A stretch of 64,000 nucleotides of DNA from Phoronis australis. Lineage: Eukaryota; Phoronida; Phoronidae. The notes under the pieces are model-generated. The model was not told the DNA's origin, ran no database searches, and saw only the letters and a program-made list of their open reading frames with translations. Made by a program: the position numbers and the translations under genes. The stretch covers positions 229,456 to 293,455 of the forward strand of contig NMRA01000045.1 in assembly GCA_002633005.1 (NCBI GenBank), given 5' to 3'. Below, one piece after another: positions 11,701-22,900 of the stretch (positions are counted from its first letter, which is position 1; each line of letters opens with the position of its first letter).

Positions 11701-13703
11701 CAAAGGAACTTTGTAGACTTAGAAGCCAGTGTAAAAAAATGAAGTTGTCACTAGAGGGCACACCGATAGTCAAATCCACACATAGGCGGATTTAGGGGGG
11801 GGCCCAGGAGGCCCGGGCCCCCCCCCCTTGGCTGCCGCAAAAAAAATAAAACAGTAAGAGCGCAGGGAAATGTTGAGTTTATTAATTAACCCCGGTAATT
11901 AAAATTATACGGATGAAAAAAGATTTAAATGTGTGCAGTTTTAGTGTTGGGGAGGGGGGGGGCTCAAATCCAATTTCAAGTGTCAAATTCGGAACACGGC
12001 GCATTCGTAACGGAACTATCACGGCTAAGTATAGGCAGCGGCGCTGCGCACTACGACTCCGTTTCCGTCGTCTGCTCCACTGTGCAATGAAGAAAATTTA
12101 CTTCATTTTTTAAAGAAAATGGAACCTGAGTGACGATGAAAAAACAGAAGCTGCTGGTAAGATGTGAATTTTAATCGAAGCCTTAGTGAATCACTCAGAA
12201 ACTCGCAATACTCTCTTTGTCAAACCTTATCTTAAGACGATTTCCAAAGCAATCCCGTCATTATTGCCAACACGAAAAACGGATTTGGTCTTTTGGGCAT
12301 TTGAAGACTATTTTAAATACGACAAATTTGTTAAGAATTGATGGCACAAAATATAAAACGTGTAATAAGCATTACAAAAAGAAGTAGGTTTCGCGCGCAA
12401 ACGCTGTGGACCATAAACAAGTAGGTCTCTTAGTATGAGATTAGCAGTTAGTCGTGGTGGTGTAGCGGTAAAGCACGCGCGCTCTGTCCGCCAGTTGTGG
12501 GTTCCAGTCTCTGGTACATGCAGTTTTTCCTGTTTGACACGTTCTCCGTGTTTTTTTTCTTGGATAATACTTCAGGAATCAAGGAAAATGCTTGATTTTT
12601 AGAGGTAAAAACAGAAAAATTTCCCGGGCGGGAGGGGGGCAAACCCCCCTCCCGACCTCCCCCCATTCGGTGCTATGATGCATCTACAATCGTGGTTCAG
12701 TTTACACAAATTCTTACAGCCGGACAAAATGTTGGCCCCCCCCTTGTGATATCCTAGATCCGCCACTGCCACAAGAGATTTGCTCGTACCTTCCCAAGCA
12801 TGATAACAACATGTCTGCAAAATTTCAAGAACATCCATAAAGAGGTTTTGAAGATACGACAGAATGCAGACGCAGGATGGACATCAGAAACCGTCTCCAC
12901 AAATTCAAAACTGAAAATTCAGATTGCGATCCCGACCTAAATTTTAGAGAATTAATTCTTTCTTCACAATCTGAAATTACGAAACCATTACCATGTACTA
13001 CCGATGTGCGGTACAACTCACATTAGTCAAAGCAAACTCATCACAGTGAATTTACTTGCACAAACTACAACAAAAATTGTCTAAATTTCTCAATGAGCTT
13101 TTAGCTTACGAGAATTTCACTGCAAATCAGTTTTGTAATACCTTTTACCTAGTGAAAAGCATGAGGTAATTCTTTAATTACTTCCCACAAAATCACTGCC
13201 GAAATTAAGGCCTCTCCATTTCTCAGAAACTGGCCAACCCTATTACTACAAATGATCAAATCTTTACCAGTTGGTGTGTTATGGCAACTCTACGGTACAA
13301 ATCATGCTACTGATGAGAGTAAAATTATTAATTTTTGTTTTTCTGATATTATTTAGAAAATGAAATTCCACTTGTTTGCCATATGAGTAGACAAGATACG
13401 GGAAGAACTACCATACTTCTGCGGATGTTACGAACCCACCTCATTGCGATGCCCCGTCAGATTATAGTTGACTCTGTTAGGTGCGTCAATGCTCCTCATA
13501 CCATGACATGATGTGAACGTCACACCCACAATGCCCTGGCTGTTACCACTGGCTAACCAGCCCTCTTGATAATAGAGGTCTCTGTCTAATTTTAGTCCAT
13601 CCTCATTGGGTAGCATGTCGGGTACCTTTCCCATCCATGACAAGGCCTGGATCCTGGTGTCGCCTTGGAAACAAAGCCCCTCCTCCAAATAAACATGCAC
13701 CAT
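2572..13703 (-). CDS. TULP4: TULP4-like (tubby-related protein 4), N-terminal WD40 part, 6 exons, 3' end outside window
   Basis: The spliced reading frame gives about 333 residues that follow the N-terminal WD40 region of vertebrate tubby-related protein 4. Diagnostic stretches are YYQEGWLASGN and VGVTFTS (exon 1), VRWNEPYQKL and EGRWSIELIND (exon 2), FSWSHDG, GFVLVGSVGGQRYWSS and GVWTPDD (exon 3), GTSSGQVIVM (exon 4) and SNYDD (exon 5). Known family members combine N-terminal WD40 repeats, a SOCS box and a C-terminal tubby domain, and are thought to act as adaptors for a Cullin-RING ubiquitin ligase. The SOCS box and tubby domain must lie left of base 1. The chosen ATG (13701-13703) sits in a strong CCATGG context, two bases after a TTGCAG splice acceptor, so at least one 5' UTR exon lies further right. 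Junction phases run 0,0,1,1,0 and are consistent. Assignment is by remembered similarity; family confidence is high. Confidence 0.9.
3435..3545 (-). CDS. TULP4: TULP4-like coding exon 5
   Basis: 111 nt between TTTGCAG| and TGTGG|GTGAGT, phase 1 to 1. It encodes MLAVSFKYGAVLLMSNYDDV, the counterpart of the vertebrate blade containing LMNNYDD. Confidence 0.88.
4852..4952 (+). repeat. Dispersed repeat copy (partner at 44352-44447)
   Basis: Shares, in order, TTTTT(G)TAATAAA, CATAGCAAAACA, GTATCAATA, TGA(T/C)CAAATTTCA, TGATATAAA and GTTC(G/A)AGATGA with 44352-44447 in a CHAF1B intron. This is an interspersed family; type unknown. Confidence 0.55.
6162..6348 (-). CDS. TULP4: TULP4-like coding exon 4
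   Basis: 187 nt between TTTTCACAG| and ATAG|GTACGG, entering in phase 0 and leaving in phase 1. It encodes LLGTSSGQVIVM, MAWSCEKF and then an acidic, serine-rich linker (EDGEEESEGSERARSRSP). Vertebrate TULP4 has an acidic Ser/Asp linker at the same place between WD40 blades. Confidence 0.9.
6980..7144 (-). CDS. TULP4: TULP4-like coding exon 3
   Basis: A 55-codon exon between TTTTTAG| and AAAAG|GTACTA, phase 0 to 0. It encodes DFSWSHDGRMAV, DGFVLVGSVGGQRYWSS and GVWTPDDEK. This is the most strongly conserved piece and settles the family. Confidence 0.95.
7807..7982. repeat. 37-bp tandem repeat ending at a TULP4-like splice donor
   Basis: Four full 37-bp units start at 7807, 7844, 7881 and 7918 (plus-strand unit beginning CAGGTATACACTGACAATTA). 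A partial 28-bp unit follows at 7955-7982. The partial unit ends exactly at the minus-strand donor GTAATG of exon 2, so the donor lies in the repeat unit and is echoed by near copies in each earlier unit. Confidence 0.92.
7983..8111 (-). CDS. TULP4: TULP4-like coding exon 2
   Basis: A 43-codon exon between TTTTCAG| and AAG|GTAATG, phase 0 to 0. It encodes VRWNEPYQKLVTCDDKG, then IFVWI and GRWSIELIND, a WD40 blade. It is too short to appear as a long open frame. Its donor lies at the very edge of a 37-bp tandem repeat array (7807-7982). Confidence 0.93.
11749..11761 (+). promoter_or_regulatory. CTCF-core-like motif
   Basis: CACTAGAGGGCAC fits the CTCF core pattern CASYAGRKGGCRS at every position. 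Sequence match only; binding is not shown. Confidence 0.35.
11781..12768. mobile_element. Non-autonomous DNA transposon-like element (hAT-like ends)
   Basis: The left end CATAGGCGGATTTAGG and the reverse complement of the right end, CAGTGGCGGATCTAGG, share GGCGGAT(T/C)TAGG. Both ends are followed by G-rich/C-rich tracts with GGCC. Ends of the type CAGTGGCGGAT are common in hAT superfamily MITEs. No transposase is seen inside. Flanking target duplication is not clear (only CCACA is shared). A SINE head sits inside, so this may be a composite. Confidence 0.6.
12451..12518 (+). repeat. tRNA-derived SINE head
   Basis: A-box-like GTGTAGCGGTAAAGC is followed at tRNA spacing by B-box-like GGGTTCCAGTCT (12499-12510). 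It lies inside the hAT-like element. No acceptor stem pairing is evident. Confidence 0.6.
13440..13703 (-). CDS. TULP4: TULP4-like coding exon 1
   Basis: Runs from ATG at 13703 for 88 codons to a donor GAG|GTGGGT, phase 0. It contains LSWMGKVP, YYQEGWLASGN and GIVGVTFTS and ends in NLTGHRNE, matching the start of vertebrate TULP4. An acceptor TTGCAG|CC lies immediately upstream of the ATG, so this exon begins at 13705 in the mRNA. Confidence 0.92.
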
Positions 13704-14988
13704 GGCTGCAATTTAAAAGGAAGAGCTGAAGGAGATAACAAAACAGCCATGTACAGAATTCAACTCCCCTCCTGCAGAAAAAAAAACACTTTTGTATGAT
13801 TGGCATAGCTTTCAAAAGGTTAAGAACATTTCTGAACCCGAGTCGGACAAGTAAAAAAAAACAAAATATTGCACACTACTTGGCTTGTGAAATTTTTGTT
13901 TTCTGCGACAATGGAAAAAATACACCCTGGACAGAATCTTGATATTTTTCACGCAATTCGAAGCTTTTGTACACAGTTTACACATTATTTTAATAGCAAA
14001 TACCATAATTCTAATATTTTTGATTATTAATAATCCACAATTAAGAACGTAATCTACCAAATTAGACAATTTTGGCAACTAATCATTCGATGTTTTGTGA
14101 CATACATATTTACGTGGCACTCGGTTTTGAGAAACAATAAACATGGAGGGCAACAATTTAGTACGTTCAACTACGACTAAAATGGAGGCATGATATAATT
14201 CAGAAGAAAACTCTGGCGGTTCACAGATCATTTTTAAAAGTCCTTCATTATTTTGAAATAGTAAAAAGGAATCTGTTATTTTGCAAAATATAACTAAATA
14301 ATTTTATGTTTGCACAAACAGATTTCACTGGAAATGGAATACCAGGTTCTCTGTAACTCACAGTGTTACACAGACATCAGAATGCTAAATAACATCACAT
14401 CTTGATGATAAACAGTGAACAATAGCAACAAGAGCCCATTGGATGAGCAGCACTCTGAGTAAAACAACATATTAATCAGAGAGTCATTGTGGTATTTCGG
14501 GATGAGGGTGCCAATGAACAATAAGCCAGTAGGAAAGGATTGTTCAATGTATTAACCTTATTTGTATTTGTTGGGTAATCATGATTTTTGGATTCCATTA
14601 AAAATCGCCAGGTTTTATACTTTTCCTCATTATTCAACAAAACGAAAATCTAGAGCTTGAAATGAAACAATATGATGAAACTATATTTTGCAACACTGCT
14701 AAATAGCAGTTGCAGACACTCCACAGATGGCAGATGGGACACTCCACTAAAAATAGTCAGGTTATATGCATCTCTTCTTTTAAAAAAATGGAATTGCATA
14801 TGCACAGAAAAACACTGGGCAAATGGTGAACTGTGACATGTACTTGGAGGTTTGAGTCTTAAATGCAATGTTGAGAAGGAAATGACAGAAATCTTTCAAG
14901 TACTGGGTAGCACTAGACAGTTGATTACCTGATAGGACCAGCAGGAGTTTCTATATGACTTCAACCACATAACATGACACAATTATAT

Positions 14989-15153
14989 ATAGATTATTAC
15001 TTGGCGAAGTCGTTATCCCCCGTTATCTAGAGCCTGAGTGGATTTTGGAGAATTATCACCCTCGGGGCTAATGCCCCCTCGGGTGATAATTCAACAAAAT
15101 CCATGAGGGCTCTAGATAAGGAGGATAACAACTGAGAACATGTAATAATCTAT
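14989..15153. mobile_element. Palindromic MITE-like hairpin element
   Basis: Inner arms 15012-15061 and 15081-15129 are near-complementary: GTTATCC..., TATCTAGAGCC and GGATTTTG are each mirrored, then AATTATCACCC. A G/C-rich 19-base loop separates them. Outer arms ATAGATTATTAC (14989-15000) and GTAATAATCTAT (15142-15153) are also inverted. No ORF. The whole unit would fold as one long hairpin. Confidence 0.8.
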
Positions 15154-15698
15154 TTATACCACATACTGAACGAGAAATATTGCAATGAATCGATCTACCT
15201 TTTTCGACTCGCCTCGGCTTTGTAACTACTTTCTATGTCAGAGGCCCGAAGTCGGAGGTCGTGACATTTTACGAAAAGACGAGATATTTTTGTCAAATAA
15301 TGCTTTAACTCAAAATCAATGGAAATATAAAACAAAATAGAAATAAAGTGAATCTATAAATTAAGGTTTAGCAACTATTATAGCTTACTACACATTTTAT
15401 CACGCTAAGCTTCGACTGGGAAAATATTGTCTGCTAAAGTAGGTTACCACTAGTAACTGACTATAATGCTCAAGTCAAAGGATCCCGACGACACGATACC
15501 TGCATTCAAATTGGATATCGGTGATTTAGAAGTGAGAGAACACGAGAGAAAAATTTCACTGAATTAAAATGTCGTTTTTATGGAAATTATGCGTCTTATT
15601 TTTCATAGCGTATAAATGTCAGTGCAATGCCCTTTGCTGAAAATGCGATTGTTGGGCGTGCTCATTTAAGTATTCTATTTTCACGTTCGATGACGTCA

Positions 15699-15770
15699 GC
15701 CGCTGAGTGGTGTAGTGGTGAAGTCGGCGCCTCGCAACTCTTGAGGCCCGGGTTCGAATCCGGACTCGGT
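15699..15770 (+). repeat. tRNA-derived SINE head with perfect B box
   Basis: GAGTGGTGTAGTGGTGAAG resembles an A box. GGTTCGAATCC (15751-15761) is a perfect B box at tRNA distance. The 5' and 3' flanks do not pair as an acceptor stem, and a non-tRNA body appears to follow to about 15880, so SINE is preferred over a tRNA gene. Confidence 0.7.
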
Positions 15771-18700
15771 TTCCCGCCAAATTGTAATCTCACTAGTGAG
15801 ATAACTTTATGGGTTATTACACGGTTGTATCTGCCATTCGAGGCTAATATTGTGGTATAATGGAACAGTATCCTGGTTTCTGCAGCTACTATAAGGCAGT
15901 ATTTCAGTATTCCCACACAACAATGTATCGTTTGACCAGGGCATACAAGGCCTCAGTTGTAGTTTGCGGAAATGTTTGACAGACTGCTCAATTGTACGAG
16001 CTACAAAATTTGAAATGTGTAGAAAAGGAGGGTATTAGCGCTTAACTTTGTATCTTCAATGATGTTAATGATATTTATAAGGAATTTTGGTGCACATGTT
16101 TTCAACCATAGTTTTCCGCATTCTCAAGGTGCATACACTAGCTACCTAAATATACGTGTTGGATAATAGAGAGCGCTGCCTTAGCTTTTGCTTGGCAACT
16201 TGCCTTGTGTAACAAATTCTTTGAACTGCAGGTCTGTTGATTTCAAGTTGGAAGGTCATAGGTGGTCAGGGTGGTCAGCATGGCTGTCTGGCTCAGGTTA
16301 CGAACCCATGGGTAAGAGACCACTGTCAATTTCTTAGATTTTGCAATTTCATCACTCAAGTTAAGTCCCTCTCCCAATTTCTAAGCTCGTGCCATCCCAA
16401 ATGTTTATAACAATTCCAAATTCTATGAGTAAACAGACACAAGACTTTTAATAACCAGTTAGAGAAATGACTTCGTAAGTTTGGACATCTTCTCATTCCA
16501 CAAAAACTTAGGAAATGATTTTGGCACCTTCAGATTAAAAAGAGGGAATTTTGCTTACCTGTTCCTTTTGGATGATCGTATTTCCATAACATGAAACACT
16601 ATTAATTATACTAACATTTCTAGGATGCCAAATTATATTTAACAAATGCTTTAATTCGTCCACACAGCTCCTTGTTTTTGGAAAATGTTCACAGTATGTT
16701 CAAGTTTTTTACTTTTGAGAACATTCATTGTTTTTTTTTTATGCAGAAATGCACTAAGATAGCCTAAAATCTAGTTCATTTTTCCAATTTATTGCTAAAT
16801 TAAAAACGCAATAAGCTAGAACAGTGAAAACCTAATTGTCAAATTTCTTGCAAAAAAAATAACGCTTATTACCTTAACGTAAGTATAGCTCTACCACAGT
16901 TGTTATCAAACAAAAATTGACTTCCTCACATTTATACTGAACAGATAACATCAAACAATACTCTTACTCTTCAGTTGCTAATTCGCAGTGAGTCAGCCTA
17001 TGAAAAATTGAAAATTGTCAATTTCAGCAATTTTGGGAGCCAAAAAATATCATATTTAATATTTTGGTTGCAGTGACAATTTCCACCGTTTTAAAAAATA
17101 ACTTTGATTACACCCAGCACACCCACAATACCATATCAACCCTCATTAACTGTAGACAAGTTGAGCTTCATAAATAGCTAATCATGCCAGACATGAAGTC
17201 AACAGACACTTGCATCATAATTTCCCCTGACAGGAAATTGGCACCCATCATCATGACAGTTATTGTAGATCAACATCAGGGGCATTTATTCAACTGCAAA
17301 AAATGTACAATTGTCTCTCTCTCTCTTTCTGTAACTGCAGCTGGTTCCAACAGCCAAACCAGCACACCATGGATGCCAGACCAAACCAGGCAACAAAGTG
17401 GAACACACTAATGCCATACAGCATAATAGAATACCCGTTATTATTAATAAACCCATGTAAGATAACCCGTATAATGTCACGATTATTTATTGCTACATTC
17501 CCGATATTGTCATTAAAAATCGTCCGCTCATAAGCAATATGTACCTTCGCTTTCCATCTACAAACTAACCTAATTCAAATTCAATTCATTTGCTTTTTTG
17601 GATCTCGCCGCTGGGGTGGGGAAGTGAAGAATGCTGTTTTTTCTTAAGCTCTTTCACTCTAACACTCACCATTAACATGGTCACCTTATAAAAATCATTG
17701 CGATTGCTTATACAAGTCGAACCAGTTCAATAGAATATTTCGCTTGTTATTATAATTTCCGTCCACAGCAAGAGTATGACATTAGGCGAACTCCACTGTA
17801 TTTGAGATTACCAGTAGAAAGTGTTGTAAATAATCACTGCTCACAGGACATAGACTAGCTAATGGCTTAATATTAGAAGTTGTTGGTCATTCGAGTGAAT
17901 TTTGATCAGAAAGCGGCAATATACCCCGCAATATACCCCGACCACACATGTGTATCAGAGGGGCAGTATAAAATTAGCCATTATGTTCTGCAGAATACGC
18001 TGAATCTATCCAAAAATGAAAAGGCATTGTACAGGTCTGAAACTCATGTTAACCCGTCTGCAGCTTTATAAGAACATGTAGATCTGTCAAATTTCACAAA
18101 GATCACTTAAGAGTTCACTTAAGGAAATACAACAGTGCATGCAAATTAACACCACTGTGGGTTGTCACAGTTGTTGGACCGGTCCAAAAATCAACATCTG
18201 CCATCATCTCATCTGTAACACAACCTTTATAAGACAAATAATCACAAAATTAAATGAGAAACATGGCATGAATAAACCCAATGGAATATGGATTAAAACT
18301 GATTTTAAATCAGTAAGTTCACACTTTAAATACATGTCACCACCCTCACCTAAGTGAATGTGTATTCATCATCGGAATGTTTGACCTACAAGGAAATTTA
18401 CCCAGCTAAAAAAATAAAATGGTTCCCAAGTGGTTTCCTAATAACATTGATCAAGCAAGGCTAGTTTTGCTTTGCCAACATCTGATACTAAATCAAGACT
18501 GAATACCATGACTGAAATCACTGTTTAGACAAGGATGGATGAAATAATCATATCTGCTGTGCCTGGCTAATGAAACAACCTTCTACAGACTGAATTAGGG
18601 ACTTAATTATCCAAGATTAAATGCGTGTTAATAGGGCATTGAACAGGAAAATGCTACATAGGACAAGCGTATTCTGTTCTTGTGAAACTAAATTGCTATC

Positions 18701-21562
18701 AATCTAGGTACATTCAGGCTTAGCAAAAATAATAGGCTTAGAAAGTGCTTGGATTTTCAATTCAATACTTGCACCAATTCGCCATTATGCTTGAAAATGA
18801 GGTGTTTTTTGTCCAATCTATAAATGGTTTTGCATATTTGGAAGTACACGAGCTTTTGCATTTGCATCATTAAAATTGATGATAAAACATGACATTGTGT
18901 CCTAAACAACAATACACAATAATCATTTTTGCAGTGTCACCAAAGTTTGCAAGTACGTAGTAATGTACCGGTAGTCTACAGCTTATGGAAGGGGATCAAG
19001 TTAGCAGTGAAAAACAATATACAAAATGGTATTTAAAATATATATCATATACTAACACCAAGAATTTCTCAACTGCTCAAAAGGCACCAATAGTCAATTT
19101 ACTGTATAATGGCGACATATAACATTACTAATGTCTCGATGGTGAAAAAGTACATGGTTGACAACTTTCAGCACCATCTACAGTTTACTCTGGTGATTTA
19201 GATGGAGATTTAGGCAAATGTGATTTCACAGCATTTTTATACATTCTTTGTCATCTCTGTATTGTTAACCAATACCACTGAGATGTTGTGGACTACTTAA
19301 ATAGAACGACTCAAAATGTCCACGTGTTTTGGTCAATCCAATTTGACAGTTGCGTCCAAACATAAGTCATGGTCACGCTGTCACAATGCAAAGGATTATG
19401 TCGCACATTTCCCAATTACTAAATTCCCCAATGTTTCTGTTAGTCACTCAGCTACTAGTAATAGTATATGAACAGGGTCAGAGCTCAACATTAAGGCAAG
19501 TCCAACTACACCAAACAACCCATTTTAACACCTGGACAAGTACTAGACCACTCGCCAGACAGGAAACTGTTTAAACTTCGTCTACACTGCAACTGCGCCC
19601 CAGCAAAGTTGTGTGAGAAACAGTTCACACATTCGAAAAGAAAATTTGAAACAAATTCATTGCGTCAACATTTTCAACAAGTTTGTTTGGGGCTCGCCAT
19701 ATGTCAGGGTCAAGCGAATGTAAAACTATATTCATCTGTCCAAGTATGATCTTATACCTTAAGTATCTTGAACAAGTGTTTTTTGTATTGGGTAATAATC
19801 GGATACAACGTGCCCACATTTTGAGAACCAGAGTTTGATGCCCGTTTTTTAGTGGAGAAAACTGGTTCTCTGAATGCAGGCACAACATATTTAACTATTC
19901 CCTTTGTCTCTACTACATCTTTATTTAAACCAACAAAACGGCAACATGTATCATGCCAGTACAAAAAACATTTGATGTCAATTACAGACTGTAAACATTT
20001 TCAAATTTATAACAAATTGTATTACATTTAACACCCTTTTAACAGGAATCTTAAAGGTAAATAAGGCAATACTTGGTGGTGAAAAAGTTCAACACATCCC
20101 ACATGCATATTTACACATTTTGTCAGAGCGAAATAAACATTGGCGACAACAATTCCAGAAATCCATTGTTCTGTCCAAAGTAAAAAGTTTCAAGATACAC
20201 TAAATATGATGTATGATATGACAAAGTTCACTGCAGTGTTGACGGGTACTAACCTGTGGAGTCAGTGCACATGAGGTTTCCACCACATCCCATAATTTTT
20301 TGAAATTAAGAATGTTGTTTTAAAAAACAAATTAAAACCTGCAGTTGGTTGTATAAGGACAAGTGAATTAAATGTCATGCAAGTCCGATAGGACAAGTTA
20401 CAAAAGTGGACTTCAATCCATGATTTTCAAATATATGAAAGAATTAAACAATGAAACAAATTATTTAATTTGAGTTTTTTAGTTACAATGATAAAGTTGG
20501 TAAAAACCTTGTAAGCATATTTTTTCTGAGCCTTACACCGTCTGTTTGTAAGTATGTGTGCTAAGGTCATGGCCAGTCCATCTGACCATGCAACATTCAA
20601 TGAGGTCAGTGGCAGTCTAACATTGGCAAACTTCTCACATAAGGCTGTTGATTGATTCAGGAAGAAGAACAAACAACACTCTCTCATTAGCTCATGAGAG
20701 CCCATATGACCTGGCACAAGATTACAACATCCGTGAGCCTACATTTTCAAACCAGAAACATACATGCGAAGACAACAAGGATATATACTAGAGCAATATT
20801 AAGTAAAAACCGGAAGTAGAACATAATGGACAACAAATTATAGTTTCTCCCAATAATGAGTCTGTTGACACCATGATATACAATGAATTCCAGTACAATG
20901 CCTCAAAGCATGCAGTTTGGTTGGAAACACCCCTCTGGAGACAGGCCTACGTGCATTTCCAAAATTATGCCATGTGCATTTTCAAAATCCAAACTGTTGA
21001 CAATAAAACACCTTTATCAATCCTTCATGTTGACATTTTCACAGACACACAAATTCTCAGGGACTAAAACATAATACACAAACCTACTTAGGCTACTTGT
21101 TTTCATTCAGTCACAAGCAATGCCCAATAGGCACCTTTTCCTGTAAGCATTGTCTAGAGTAATGAGAGTGAGAGCGCGGCTTACACTTGATCCCAACTCA
21201 GATTTGGTGAACAGAAATTCACTTAGTACAAATAGTGGTTCATTTATTCAAAAACAAAGGAAAAGATCACATTGTCAACCGTCCCCATTGATCAGGTTAA
21301 ATTTGTTAATTTATTTTAGTTTTTTAACGTCTGCAGGGATAACACTTCTCCCGCTTCATCAGTCACAGCCACCGAATATGCAGCCGCGGAATCTTAATCG
21401 CAGTGGGAAATGTATGGGACAGGAAGTCCTTCAACCATGTCCGTTTCAAGAGAATTGTCTTTTTCTGCACATCAGTGCAAATTTGCCGGCATTATGATAG
21501 CAGGAAAGGTTTAAAACACTTATCACTAGTTTGAAACCTCCCATCTGCATTACATGGGATCT

Positions 21563-21573
21563 GTAGGTGGCGC
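21563..21573 (+). promoter_or_regulatory. CTCF-core-like motif
   Basis: GTAGGTGGCGC fits the CTCF core SYAGRKGGCRS. Sequence match only. Confidence 0.25.
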
Positions 21574-22754
21574 TGAGTGCCTGTCCACCAAAGACACGAT
21601 CACTGTTTAGGAGGATAGTAAATTTCAATATTCCGCAACTTTTTCAAAAATCGCCTTAACTGTCAGTTCTTCCAAAGCATAGAAACTCCTTACATCCCAG
21701 TTGTAAGGAAAGTAGAGCTTGAAAATACGTTGAAAATGGCAAGAAGTGTTCATTTAAAATTGTTGGAAGTTATGATTTTCATGACAAGTCTCCGTATACA
21801 GCCAAATATATACAAAACTATAGACTTTAACTTCAGATTTTTACATGTTTATGACAAACATAATCAGGCAAGTAATCAAAGTGGTAGTAGATCATATCAT
21901 TCATAGTTTACGGATCAACACTTCTTGCAAATTATTTGATCACTTAAGTAAGATGGCAGCACCCACAATGAAACACAAACATCAGCCTTCCTTCCACTGC
22001 TGGACAGGTGAGTATTGTCTGCAAATTGAGTTGTCATCAAGACTAATAGTAACCATGTGATCCGGCTAAACTGACAAACTGGCAGTCTAACTACATGTCT
22101 CGAACATAGATGACAATAGTCTATGTACGTAACTGATGTGATTTGCCAATAAGAATCGTTTAATCCAACTTACGAAACTGACACTGAGTTAGAAACTGAC
22201 AACTACAGAACTAATGCCTGTTGTCATATGGATAACACCCTGTATAATTTCTGTTTGGATTTATTTGCACATGTGCTTTTGACATTCAGTGTGGCTATAA
22301 ATTATGGTTGTAAGCATAGATGAAGATGAGGGCTTTTGTGCAAAGCAGTGGATCAAAGGGTCAACTAAGAGTTGATGACATTTGCCTGGAAGTGCAACTC
22401 AGTTTTTTCAATTCCAGAACTAAAAACAATGTTTACCACTGATGCTGTATATTAAAAATGGATTATCAATACAGTTGAATAATTACAACTTAGGTTTGTC
22501 GAAGTTGGACGTTATCCCCTTACTTATGAAATATTCGTTGTCAACAGAGGGACTTCGGTTCAGAAAATTCACTGCAAATACCATTATGGTATAAATTTAC
22601 ACAACAATTTGCATGTTTTTTATGTCGACTGGATGTCACAAAATATAAGCGTTTATAATTTAATAAATTTCTGCCAACATTATAGTAATTAACTAACTTA
22701 AATTAATCATGATTATGATAAATCTTCACTTATTGAGCCCCGGTATTGCACGTA

Positions 22755-22900
22755 GAATTCTATTTTGTCAATTTTCTCCCCAAAAAGATTAAGAAAACTT
22801 TATTCTATTAACAGCATAGTTTGCACTATACAAATGCCATTAAACAACTTCTGGTAAAATATCCATAATTTACAGTAACATAACCAGCCTTAAAAAAAAT
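22755..22900 (+). repeat. Dispersed repeat copy (partner at 25347-25490)
   Basis: GAATTCTATTTTG, TTTCTCC(C/A)CAAAAA, ATTAAGAAAA(C/T)TT, AAACAACTT(C/T)TGGTAAA, TCCAT(A)ATT and ACAGTAA are shared in order with 25347-25490. Direct orientation, diverged, type unknown. Confidence 0.6.

Larger units (their letters stand above)
8112..13439. other. TULP4-like intron 1
   Basis: A 5.3 kb intron with no recognisable coding exon. It contains a (TA)n run near 8501-8512, a CTCF-core-like site (11749-11761) and a hAT-like terminal-inverted-repeat element (11781-12768) that itself carries a tRNA-like SINE head. Confidence 0.6.

Noticed and set aside
15699-15770. Functional tRNA gene
   Set aside because: The A and B boxes are good but 5' and 3' ends do not pair as an acceptor stem, and a SINE-like body follows.
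21150-21497. 115-codon ORF in the spacer
   Set aside because: No ATG-anchored conserved segment, no splice context, low-complexity product. No support beyond length.
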